From NCBI GenBank assembly GCA_030268105.1, contig BSDZ01000029.1, positions 32,240-96,239 of the forward strand: a stretch of DNA of 64,000 bases. The letters run 5' to 3'. The notes beneath the pieces were generated by a model. It was not told the DNA's origin, did no database searches, and saw only the letters and a list, made by a program, of their open reading frames with translations. A program made the translations under genes and the position numbers. The stretch is from Volvox africanus (lineage: Eukaryota > Chlorophyta > Chlorophyceae > Chlamydomonadales > Volvocaceae). Positions 34,673 to 46,514 of the stretch are shown here, one piece after another (within the stretch, counting starts at the first letter, position 1; every line of letters starts with the position of its first letter).

Positions 34673-37600
34673 CTTGTTTGCCAGCAAATTTGCCGGTACG
34701 ACCTCAGTCGACTGAGGCCATGAACGGCTCGCCGCACGATCGCCAGTTGTTTCTGGGGTCCAGAAAGGCCCCGCAGGTTGAGGGCATGTGACGTGTGCCG
34801 CAGGCACAAACCTCTGTGTCCTCGTGACCTTCGTTGGGTTGGAGTTATGCTGCATTTTGGAGTTCTGGATGCTATAATTACTGTTCCTATCCTAAAGAAG
34901 ACTCAAGTGTTGCGTTTGGTGCGTCCAGGCTAGAGCTGTCAAAGTTCCAAGCCTCAACGGCGGATGTAGGAAAGCTCGTTTGTGATTTGTGTGTAAACAC
35001 CGTTATGCATTGATCCAGGAAATTGAGAAACACAACGTGTGTGCAATTTGCTGCTAAAAGTGCTGATAATGCACTTCGGTCGAACTCCTCAAGTATCGTA
35101 CGCCTGCGTCTCTTTGAAGTACCCAAATTGAGACAATGATGAAGCAACCTCAATGGCATTCTTAAGGCAGGATTGTGCTCAAAATGCCTCAGCATGCAGG
35201 TTTGCGAACATCTGAATTTGTCGGTGTGGAACTGCACCGCTTAAACGAATAAATGGCAGCTCGCAGGAGGTCAGGAGCAACGGGAATGGCGTAACCCAAC
35301 TACGCTGAGTTGCAATCTGTCAACTAAATTCTCAACTTTGCATGCGGAATGGGAGGCTGGAAAGAGAATCCCAAAATTTCACACGGCGTCGATGACCTTT
35401 GCATTATCCCAGAGACCGGTCGTGCGCCATCAGAGAAACAATTTCACGGACTTTAAGCTTGAACTTAATTTGGGGTGTGAAGGTATCAAAACTGTCAATG
35501 TTGGCTGGTCCGTGTTGGTCATCCTTTTCTCACAGCTGGTCACCCAATGCTGATCCATACGCGTTCCAAATGAACATGACGCGTGCCGCCCAGGATAATG
35601 TGTTTCGTCGCGGTGTATACGCTTGGAACCTATGATGACCCTATCGGCGAGCCATATTACTCGTGGATTGTGTGCTCACTTAGCGCGTTCATACGAATTC
35701 ATGCTTTCTTCTGCCTTCCATCATTCATGGATCTCGCCTATGCCCGACTGGGTCAGGTATTCACGTTTCGCTGCCGTCTCATAACGGCACTGCACTGCAC
35801 TTTGGAATTCATAAAATGTTGATCGTTATCTTTGTTTGCGCCGAGGGCTTGCCCGGGACGGGGGGGACTCATGACAGGGTTTGTGCGCTTCATACAGTCG
35901 ATGTCCTGTCTGGCTTCTTTGTACGTTCATACACACACACGCGCGCGCGCACTTCGAACCCCACCCCTACTTATCCTGGCCTGGGCGCCAGTGTTCCAAA
36001 GCCCCGGCCTACCCCATCCCACCCCAAACTCCAATGCGTCGGTGATGATGCCCGCGGGTGCAGTTGGCAGCCGAGGCTCGCAGAAGGCCGTGCTGGCAGA
36101 GGTGTCCTGTACGTCAAGGAGACCGATCCACATATAGGTGTACGGCAGCAGTTTGAAGCGGTTGGGTTCACTGAGGCTTGACGCTGAACATAGCAGATGC
36201 GTTGGCTGCCGGGTGCCGGCAGCCAGGGTTGGCCTTTCAAGGGGGGACGGATATAGATGGCGTGGACACCCCGAACGTGCGCCCTCCACGTCTCGGTGCT
36301 AATTTCCATACGATCATCTTTTTCCCATCTTGGACGGACCCTGATGGTGGGACCCGCTATTTCCAAAAAATAACACCTGATGTAATGACATCTGAAACTA
36401 GTATTATTGCCGGTTGGTAACCTCGACCATGTGATTGGGCGTTGAGGAAAGTGCAGAGAATGTACAGTGTGATATAACATTCCGTACGGACTGCTGGACA
36501 CCCTGAGTGTGTCAAAAGATGTTACATGAGCCACACTGTACCTACTTTCTTACGTTCTCTGGATGCGGGCATTTGTTCGTTGGAGGAGTTATAAATACCG
36601 ATACCTGTAACGGCATGTCTCAAACACGGCTCATTTGGAAGATGCGGCGCATTCAGGCATGCGAAAGATAAGATCAGCTCTGAGGCGTACGAGAACAATC
36701 AAACCATGCAATTCTAGTCTGCTTTATGACGTTCATGCAGCGATTGCATTGATGCACCGATGAACCGCCCCTAGATTGCCCCCTGCCTGCTGTCGTGAAC
36801 ATGTCATCTACCTCCCCCTCCGCGCTCACCTCCGTCCTCAAAGCCACGCCACCTCTACCTCCAGCTTCGAGTGCTGTCCTGCACATTGTTGAGCCCCGCT
36901 AATGCCACCTGACCAATCCTTCCAATCCCTCCAATCCTTCCAGCCGTCATCCGCACGTGCACTGTCCATCATCCATCTCTGCAGCCGCTAACCTCTGCAC
37001 GCCTTTTCTCCCCACCACCACCGTCACCGGGGCTTCCTCTCCGCTGCCTGTGTCACCGCCATCATTGCCAACCAGTCTGGGGTCCCACAATTTCCTATCA
37101 CTATATATCCACCGCATCCCCTTCTCTTAAGACCGCCACCTCCGTCACCACACCACCGCACACACGCCATAAAGTGCCGCTAAAAGGAAGACAAGAAAAG
37201 ATGAATGCTGGCGGTGTCAAGATACTTGAGCAATATTGAACATGAAGACGGTCCAGGCAAAGGCAGGGCAGATATGCATCCTAGGTACAAGGGTGACGCA
37301 CTGTCCCGTTGCTGTCATACGAAAACGACATCCATCACCTCCCTGCTAACCGGTGCCATGCCCTATGCGGCATGGCCCAGTGAAGTGGGCACCAAAGACC
37401 CAACACAGATATGCCTTCTATACGGCATCCATTTATTGTTCACTGCTCAGGCCACAAGTTGTACCTCTGAACGAAAACACGCCCCACCATCCTGTCTAGG
37501 AAACAACGAACAAGATCGGGAAGATACAATACGCAGTACGAAGCAAGAACGCAGGATGACGCAAATATCTGGTTGACATGTCTGGCCACGATCACGATGT

Positions 37601-37954
37601 GTTGTGGTCCACAACGATCATGATGTCGGAAACGTACGGCAATGTGGCTGAGATGCTGCTCAGCTATAGCTCTGGCTAGTTAGGTACGGCACTAGTTTAA
37701 ATTATCCTACATTGGCGGATGAGGCTGTCTTAGTCGTACGAGTCTCATTCTCACCCGGGGCTCTAATAATGTCGAGGGTCTCAATCGTTACCCAATCGAC
37801 CATCATCAAATGGCCACCAGATAAATGAAACAAAACACACGCTGGGCCAACCATCCATATTGCAGAAGGCCGATGTATTTTAGCAGTTGCTGCGGACGTG
37901 GCTTATTGGGCGACATATTGGTGTCGATGCATGACAGGGGGAATATATCTGCAG
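34673..37954. other. Spacer 6
   Basis: As spacer 2. Alternating run 35928, exon-relic candidate 36026-36169, hairpin 36204, TATA box 36590. No gene supported. Confidence 0.6.
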
Positions 37955-40937
37955 TCAGCGGTAACTTGGCTGCCCCGCGGCAGCCTCTAGAAGCTTCACA
38001 AAAACAGACTTAGACGGGGCTGCGATAGACGCCTGGCCACATATCCGCGACCCAAACACCTCCACAAACGTGTCCCGAATCCCCCAACTGCAGGGAGCAG
38101 AAATCGCCGTCGACTTGCTGCCCCTGGACTTATAGCTATAGTGCAGCCGCTCCTCTAGCTTCGTGGGAGTGGTGGGCTGTATTGCTGCCGGGGCAATCGC
38201 AGGCGGCTCCAAGGCTGCTGAAACACTCTCGGCCTGCACGGGCTCCTCAAACCTTATCATCCGCTCCGCCATGTGCACGTCATCCTCGTCATTGAGGAAG
38301 ATGTAGTCGTCGGCAGCGTCCAGCGCCTGGCCGTGTGCCTGCATGTGCGTGTTTGTGAGGGAAAGGGAGGGGAGCTCGTAAATAATAACAACGGATTCGG
38401 ATACACATGCTTCCCCCCCATGGCTCACCAAAATCCCCAGTATGCAAACAGACAGCCACGCAGGCACCATGCAGCATTGCGCCTCTGCCCTCTGCCCCAC
38501 TGGGCCGCACCATCCTCACCTCTTTCAACAACCGCTTCAGCCTTCGTGACTGGAAGCGGTACAGTTTCATCGACTTCTGGACGTTAGCAAACCTTTCCTG
38601 AAGGGAGTTACACTTCGTAATCTGCTCGTTGCTGCAGCGCACCTGCAAGGGCGTGTAGTCATGGGAGAAGGGTCAATATGCGCGGGGTAGAGTGAAGAAA
38701 ACGAGAGAGCAAATGATGGCAAAGGCCGGGCGGAAGCGGCCACAAGATATCTGTCAGTCAGAGAACATGACATATGACACAACTAAAGCACACAGGAACA
38801 CCCTATCTCCAGAGTGCACGGTTCTTTGGCAACCTGAGCCTTGCCTCTACACATGCGATTTAAATAATCTAAAGTCAAACGATGAACGGCAGAGGTGATA
38901 CATAGGTGGCGTTTGCAATCTGACCCCTGCCGTACCTGCTCTTCCATCTTCACCACCATAGCTCGAAGCTGAACTATGGTCGCCTCAGCGGCCTCACGTC
39001 GCTTCTCCCCCTCCATCACGGCCGCCCGCAGCTCAGCTGCACCAGCCTCAGCGGTCTCACGCCTCTTCTCCTCCTCTCCTACCGCCGCCCGCAGCTCAGC
39101 TGCGGCAGCCTCAGCGGTCTCACGCCTCTTCTCCTCCTCTCCTACCGCCGCCCGCAGCTCAGCTGCGGCAGCCTCAGCGGCCTCACGCCTCTTCTCCTCC
39201 TCTCCTACCGCCGCCCGCAGCTCAGCTGCGGCAGCCTCAGCGGCCTCACGCCTCTTCTCCTCCTCTCCTACCGCCGCCCGCAGCTCAGCTGCGGCAGCCT
39301 CAGCGGCCTCACGCCTCTTCTCCTCCTCTCCTACCGCCGCCCGCAGCTCAGCTGCGGCAGCCTCAGCGGCCTCACGCCTCTTCTCCTCCTCTCCTACTGC
39401 CGCCCGCAGCTCAGCCGCGGCAGCCTCAGCGGCCTCACGCCTCTTCTCCTCCTCTCCTACCGCCGCCCGCAGCTCAGCTGCGGCAGCCTCAGCGGCCTCA
39501 CGCCTCTTCTCCTCCTCTCCTACTGCCGCCCGCAGCTCAGCCGCGGCAGCCTCAGCGGCCTCACGCCTCTTCTCCTCCTCTCCTACTGCCGCCCGCAGCT
39601 CAGCCGCGGCAGCCTCAGCGGCCTCACGCCTCTTCTCCTCCTCTCCTACTGCCGCCCGCAGCTCAGCTGCGGCAGCCTCAGCGGCCTCACGTCGCTTCTC
39701 CTCCTCTCCTACTGCCGCCCGCAGCTCAGCCGCGGCAGCTTCAGCGGCCTCACGTCGCTTCTCCTCCTCTCCTACTGCCGCCCGCAGCTCAGCCGCGGCA
39801 GCCTCAGCGGCCTCACGCCTCTTCTCCTCCTCTCCTACTGCCGCCCGCAGCTCAGCTGCGGCAGCCTCAGCGGCCTCACGTCGCTTCTCCTCCTCTCCTA
39901 CTGCCGCCCGCAGCTCAGCCGCGGCAGCCTCAGCGGTCTCACGCCTCTTCTCCTCCTCTCCTACTGCCGCCCGCAGCTCAGCCGCGGCAGCTTCAGCGGC
40001 CTCACGCCTCTTCTCCTCCTCTCCTACTGCCGCCCGCAGCTCAGCCGCGGCAGCCTCAGCGGCCTCATGTCGCTTCTCCAATTCCACCACAGTCGCCCGC
40101 AGCTCAGCTGCAGCAGCCTCACGCTGCTGTACTTCTCCATGCTCGTCCGCTGACTCTTGAGCACAGTCCACCAGCTGCAATCGTCGGATGGGATAACATG
40201 CAAAGCATGATGTACAGAAAGGATGCATACACGATCGATCTTCAACATGCAGACAAAGTCAGGCTCATCAAGTCAGTGTGCAGGTGTCATTGTCGCCCAC
40301 GGCTAACATAGGGGTTTGGGCTGCCGCGAGCCTTTATAACCTTATAAACCACGAATATCGTTCGCCATATATACACCGCGACTGTGGGTTGTAGCCTAAG
40401 TCAGTTGTAGCCAAAAGAAGCTGCTGCATATCTACCAACGACAACCAGAACTCACCACTACCGCCGTCGCTGTGGAGCACTCCTTGCGGTTGGCCAGTGC
40501 CGAAGAGGGCTGCAGCAACTGCGCGGACGCTGGTAGGTGCACCTGCTCCTTGTCTTGAGCCTGGAGCTTCAGAAAATTCCATGATCGAAACCATCCTTCC
40601 TTTGAGAATGCTTGAGCAGTAACCTGTGCGAGAGAACGCAGGTGCAGGGAACAGAAACAAAGTGTGAGTCTCAGTCGTTCCAAGGTCAGCCCTAAAACAG
40701 AGCACACCATGTATACGCACATATACCATCACACACCTTGCGCACTGTCATAAGCTTCTCCTTGGTGTCATCCACCACTTGCCGGAAGCCGTCACGCAAC
40801 GGCGTGGCACCGAGATCAAGTCCGAAGTTTCCTCCGCCGCTGCTGACACTCATGTGATTGTTTGTCGTAACCTTATCCCTACTGCAGTTATCCTCACGTG
40901 CACGGATAACCCACGTCTTCACGTTCGTGAAGGACAT
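37955..40937 (-). CDS. Copy 7: complete helical-repeat gene (about 704 aa)
   Basis: Exons are 40737-40937, 40456-40623, 38936-40174, 38520-38642 and 37955-38338, open throughout. The array has 16 repeats from yet another loss. The 939-bp deletion in spacer 7 begins about 0.9 kb upstream of this gene's start and leaves the nearest upstream sequence intact. The upstream alternative Met is at 41118-41120. Confidence 0.65.
38980..40113 (-). repeat. 63-bp coding minisatellite, copy 7 (16 repeats)
   Basis: Pattern VV, L x8, RR, L, R, V, L. Relative to the 17-repeat type, the V repeat between two R repeats is missing. The total equals copies 1, 3 and 4 while the structure does not. Confidence 0.97.
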
Positions 40938-43280
40938 CTTGTTTGCCAGCAAATTTGCCGGTACGACCTCAGTCGACTGAGGCCATGAACGGCTCGCCGC
41001 ACGATCGCCAGTTGTTTCTGGGGTCCAGAAAGGCCCCGCAGGTTGAGGGCATGTGACGTGTGCCGCAGGCACAAACCTCTGTGTCCTCGTGACCTTCGTT
41101 GGGTTGGAGTTATGCTGCATTTTGGAGTTCTGGATGCTATAATTACTGTTCCTATCCTAAAGAAGACTCAAGTGTTGCGTTTGGTGCGTCCAGGCTAGAG
41201 CTGTCAAAGTTCCAAGCCTCAACGGCGGATGTAGGAAAGCTCGTTTGTGATTTGTGTGTAAACACCGTTATGCATTGATCCAGGAAATTGAGAAACACAA
41301 CGTGTGTGCAATTTGCTGCTAAAAGTGCTGATAATGCACTTCGGTCGAACTCCTCAAGTATCGTACGCCTGCGTCTCTTTGAAGTACCCAAATTGAGACA
41401 ATGATGAAGCAACCTCAATGGCATTCTTAAGGCAGGATTGTGCTCAAAATGCCTCAGCATGCAGGTTTGCGAACATCTGAATTTGTCGGTGTGGAACTGC
41501 ACCGCTTAAACGAATAAATGGCAGCTCGCAGGAGGTCAGGAGCAACGGGAATGGCGTAACCCAACTACGCTGAGTTGCAATCTGTCAACTAAATTCTCAA
41601 CTTTGCATGCGGAATGGGAGGCTGGAAAGAGAATCCCAAAATTTCACACGGCGTCGATGACCTTTGCATTATCCCAGAGACCGGTCGTGCGCCATCAGAG
41701 AAACAATTTCACGGACTTTAAGCTTGAACTTAATTTGGGGTGTGAAGGTATCAAAACTGTCAATGTTGGCTGGTCCGTGTTGGTCATCCTTTTCTCACAG
41801 CTGGTCACCCAATGCTGATCCATACGCCCTGAGTGTGTCAAAAGATGTTACATGAGCCACACTGTACCTACTTTCTTACGTTCTCTGGATGCGGGCATTT
41901 GTTCGTTGGAGGAGTTATAAATACCGATACCTGTAACGGCATGTCTCAAACACGGCTCATTTGGAAGATGCGGCGCATTCAGGCATGCGAAAGATAAGAT
42001 CAGCTCTGAGGCGTACGAGAACAATCAAACCATGCAATTCTAGTCTGCTTTATGACGTTCATGCAGCGATTGCATTGATGCACCGATGAACCGCCCCTAG
42101 ATTGCCCCCTGCCTGCTGTCGTGAACATGTCATCTACCTCCCCCTCCGCGCTCACCTCCGTCCTCAAAGCCACGCCACCTCTACCTCCAGCTTCGAGTGC
42201 TGTCCTGCACATTGTTGAGCCCCGCTAATGCCACCTGACCAATCCTTCCAATCCCTCCAATCCTTCCAGCCGTCATCCGCACGTGCACTGTCCATCATCC
42301 ATCTCTGCAGCCGCTAACCTCTGCACGCCTTTTCTCCCCACCACCACCGTCACCGGGGCTTCCTCTCCGCTGCCTGTGTCACCGCCATCATTGCCAACCA
42401 GTCTGGGGTCCCACAATTTCCTATCACTATATATCCACCGCATCCCCTTCTCTTAAGACCGCCACCTCCGTCACCACACCACCGCACACACGCCATAAAG
42501 TGCCGCTAAAAGGAAGACAAGAAAAGATGAATGCTGGCGGTGTCAAGATACTTGAGCAATATTGAACATGAAGACGGTCCAGGCAAAGGCAGGGCAGATA
42601 TGCATCCTAGGTACAAGGGTGACGCACTGTCCCGTTGCTGTCATACGAAAACGACATCCATCACCTCCCTGCTAACCGGTGCCATGCCCTATGCGGCATG
42701 GCCCAGTGAAGTGGGCACCAAAGACCCAACACAGATATGCCTTCTATACGGCATCCATTTATTGTTCACTGCTCAGGCCACAAGTTGTACCTCTGAACGA
42801 AAACACGCCCCACCATCCTGTCTAGGAAACAACGAACAAGATCGGGAAGATACAATACGCAGTACGAAGCAAGAACGCAGGATGACGCAAATATCTGGTT
42901 GACATGTCTGGCCACGATCACGATGTGTTGTGGTCCACAACGATCATGATGTCGGAAACGTACGGCAATGTGGCTGAGATGCTGCTCAGCTATAGCTCTG
43001 GCTAGTTAGGTACGGCACTAGTTTAAATTATCCTACATTGGCGGATGAGGCTGTCTTAGTCGTACGAGTCTCATTCTCACCCGGGGCTCTAATAATGTCG
43101 AGGGTCTCAATCGTTACCCAATCGACCATCATCAAATGGCCACCAGATAAATGAAACAAAACACACGCTGGGCCAACCATCCATATTGCAGAAGGCCGAT
43201 GTATTTTAGCAGTTGCTGCGGACGTGGCTTATTGGGCGACATATTGGTGTCGATGCATGACAGGGGGAATATATCTGCAG
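40938..43280. other. Spacer 7, shortened by a 939-bp deletion
   Basis: Bases matching 3418-4356 of spacer 1 are absent; the junction is at 41826/41827. The deletion removes the alternating run, the exon-relic candidate and the hairpin but keeps the plus-strand TATA box (41916) and everything after it. Total length is 2343 bp. No gene supported. Confidence 0.75.
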
Positions 43281-46200
43281 TCAGCGGTAACTTGGCTGCC
43301 CCGCGGCAGCCTCTAGAAGCTTCACAAAAACAGACTTAGACGGGGCTGCGATAGACGCCTGGCCACATATCCGCGACCCAAACACCTCCACAAACGTGTC
43401 CCGAATCCCCCAACTGCAGGGAGCAGAAATCGCCGTCGACTTGCTGCCCCTGGACTTATAGCTATAGTGCAGCCGCTCCTCTAGCTTCGTGGGAGTGGTG
43501 GGCTGTATTGCTGCCGGGGCAATCGCAGGCGGCTCCAAGGCTGCTGAAACACTCTCGGCCTGCACGGGCTCCTCAAACCTTATCATCCGCTCCGCCATGT
43601 GCACGTCATCCTCGTCATTGAGGAAGATGTAGTCGTCGGCAGCGTCCAGCGCCTGGCCGTGTGCCTGCATGTGCGTGTTTGTGAGGGAAAGGGAGGGGAG
43701 CTCGTAAATAATAACAACGGATTCGGATACACATGCTTCCCCCCCATGGCTCACCAAAATCCCCAGTATGCAAACAGACAGCCACGCAGGCACCATGCAG
43801 CATTGCGCCTCTGCCCTCTGCCCCACTGGGCCGCACCATCCTCACCTCTTTCAACAACCGCTTCAGCCTTCGTGACTGGAAGCGGTACAGTTTCATCGAC
43901 TTCTGGACGTTAGCAAACCTTTCCTGAAGGGAGTTACACTTCGTAATCTGCTCGTTGCTGCAGCGCACCTGCAAGGGCGTGTAGTCATGGGAGAAGGGTC
44001 AATATGCGCGGGGTAGAGTGAAGAAAACGAGAGAGCAAATGATGGCAAAGGCCGGGCGGAAGCGGCCACAAGATATCTGTCAGTCAGAGAACATGACATA
44101 TGACACAACTAAAGCACACAGGAACACCCTATCTCCAGAGTGCACGGTTCTTTGGCAACCTGAGCCTTGCCTCTACACATGCGATTTAAATAATCTAAAG
44201 TCAAACGATGAACGGCAGAGGTGATACATAGGTGGCGTTTGCAATCTGACCCCTGCCGTACCTGCTCTTCCATCTTCACCACCATAGCTCGAAGCTGAAC
44301 TATGGTCGCCTCAGCGGCCTCACGTCGCTTCTCCCCCTCCATCACGGCCGCCCGCAGCTCAGCTGCACCAGCCTCAGCGGTCTCACGCCTCTTCTCCTCC
44401 TCTCCTACCGCCGCCCGCAGCTCAGCTGCGGCAGCCTCAGCGGTCTCACGCCTCTTCTCCTCCTCTCCTACCGCCGCCCGCAGCTCAGCTGCGGCAGCCT
44501 CAGCGGCCTCACGCCTCTTCTCCTCCTCTCCTACCGCCGCCCGCAGCTCAGCTGCGGCAGCCTCAGCGGCCTCACGCCTCTTCTCCTCCTCTCCTACCGC
44601 CGCCCGCAGCTCAGCTGCGGCAGCCTCAGCGGCCTCACGCCTCTTCTCCTCCTCTCCTACCGCCGCCCGCAGCTCAGCTGCGGCAGCCTCAGCGGCCTCA
44701 CGCCTCTTCTCCTCCTCTCCTACTGCCGCCCGCAGCTCAGCCGCGGCAGCCTCAGCGGCCTCACGCCTCTTCTCCTCCTCTCCTACCGCCGCCCGCAGCT
44801 CAGCTGCGGCAGCCTCAGCGGCCTCACGCCTCTTCTCCTCCTCTCCTACTGCCGCCCGCAGCTCAGCCGCGGCAGCCTCAGCGGCCTCACGCCTCTTCTC
44901 CTCCTCTCCTACTGCCGCCCGCAGCTCAGCCGCGGCAGCCTCAGCGGCCTCACGCCTCTTCTCCTCCTCTCCTACCGCCGCCCGCAGCTCAGCTGCGGCA
45001 GCCTCAGCGGCCTCACGCCTCTTCTCCTCCTCTCCTACTGCCGCCCGCAGCTCAGCCGCGGCAGCCTCAGCGGCCTCACGCCTCTTCTCCTCCTCTCCTA
45101 CTGCCGCCCGCAGCTCAGCCGCGGCAGCCTCAGCGGCCTCACGCCTCTTCTCCTCCTCTCCTACTGCCGCCCGCAGCTCAGCTGCGGCAGCCTCAGCGGC
45201 CTCACGTCGCTTCTCCTCCTCTCCTACTGCCGCCCGCAGCTCAGCCGCGGCAGCCTCAGCGGTCTCACGCCTCTTCTCCTCCTCTCCTACTGCCGCCCGC
45301 AGCTCAGCCGCGGCAGCTTCAGCGGCCTCACGTCGCTTCTCCTCCTCTCCTACTGCCGCCCGCAGCTCAGCCGCGGCAGCCTCAGCGGCCTCACGCCTCT
45401 TCTCCTCCTCTCCTACTGCCGCCCGCAGCTCAGCTGCGGCAGCCTCAGCGGCCTCACGTCGCTTCTCCTCCTCTCCTACTGCCGCCCGCAGCTCAGCCGC
45501 GGCAGCCTCAGCGGTCTCACGCCTCTTCTCCTCCTCTCCTACTGCCGCCCGCAGCTCAGCCGCGGCAGCTTCAGCGGCCTCACGCCTCTTCTCCTCCTCT
45601 CCTACTGCCGCCCGCAGCTCAGCCGCGGCAGCCTCAGCGGCCTCATGTCGCTTCTCCAATTCCACCACAGTCGCCCGCAGCTCAGCTGCAGCAGCCTCAC
45701 GCTGCTGTACTTCTCCATGCTCGTCCGCTGACTCTTGAGCACAGTCCACCAGCTGCAATCGTCGGATGGGATAACATGCAAAGCATGATGTACAGAAAGG
45801 ATGCATACACGATCGATCTTCAACATGCAGACAAAGTCAGGCTCATCAAGTCAGTGTGCAGGTGTCATTGTCGCCCACGGCTAACATAGGGGTTTGGGCT
45901 GCCGCGAGCCTTTATAACCTTATAAACCACGAATATCGTTCGCCATATATACACCGCGACTGTGGGTTGTAGCCTAAGTCAGTTGTAGCCAAAGAAGCTG
46001 CTGCATATCTACCAACGACAACCAGAACTCACCACTACCGCCGTCGCTGTGGAGCACTCCTTGCGGTTGGCCAGTGCCGAAGAGGGCTGCAGCAACTGCG
46101 CGGACGCTGGTAGGTGCACCTGCTCCTTGTCTTGAGCCTGGAGCTTCAGAAAATTCCATGATCGAAACCATCCTTCCTTGAGAATGCTTGAGCAGTAACC

Positions 46201-46514
46201 TGTGCGAGAGAACGCAGGTGCAGGGAACAGAAACAAAGTGTGAGTCTCAGTCGTTCCAAGGTCAGCCCTAAAACAGAGCACACCATGTATACGCACATAT
46301 ACCATCACACACCTTGCGCACTGTCATAAGCTTCTCCTTGGTGTCATCCACCACTTGCCGGAAGCCGTCACGCAACGGCGTGGCACCGAGATCAAGTCCG
46401 AAGTTTCCTCCGCCGCTGCTGACACTCATGTGATTGTTTGTCGTAACCTTATCCCTACTGCAGTTATCCTCACGTGCACGGATAACCCACGTCTTCACGT
46501 TTCGTGAAGGACAT
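43281..46514 (-). CDS. Copy 8: helical-repeat gene with two one-base frameshifts
   Basis: Exons 5, 4 and 3 (43281-43664, 43846-43968, 44262-45752) are clean. Exon 3 is 1491 bp with 20 canonical repeats. Exon 2 (46033-46199) is 167 instead of 168 bp through loss of one T in a TTT run. Exon 1 (46313-46514) has an extra T near 46500. Another base is missing from intron 2 near 45990. Splice sites are intact. The errors start abruptly in intron 2, after 44 kb of clean sequence. They look like homopolymer sequencing errors, though real inactivation cannot be excluded. Confidence 0.5.
44306..45691 (-). repeat. 63-bp coding minisatellite, copy 8 (20 repeats)
   Basis: Pattern VV, L x11, R, V, R, L, R, V, L. 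Three L repeats have been added relative to the 17-repeat type. The frame is open and no indels are seen. Confidence 0.96.
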
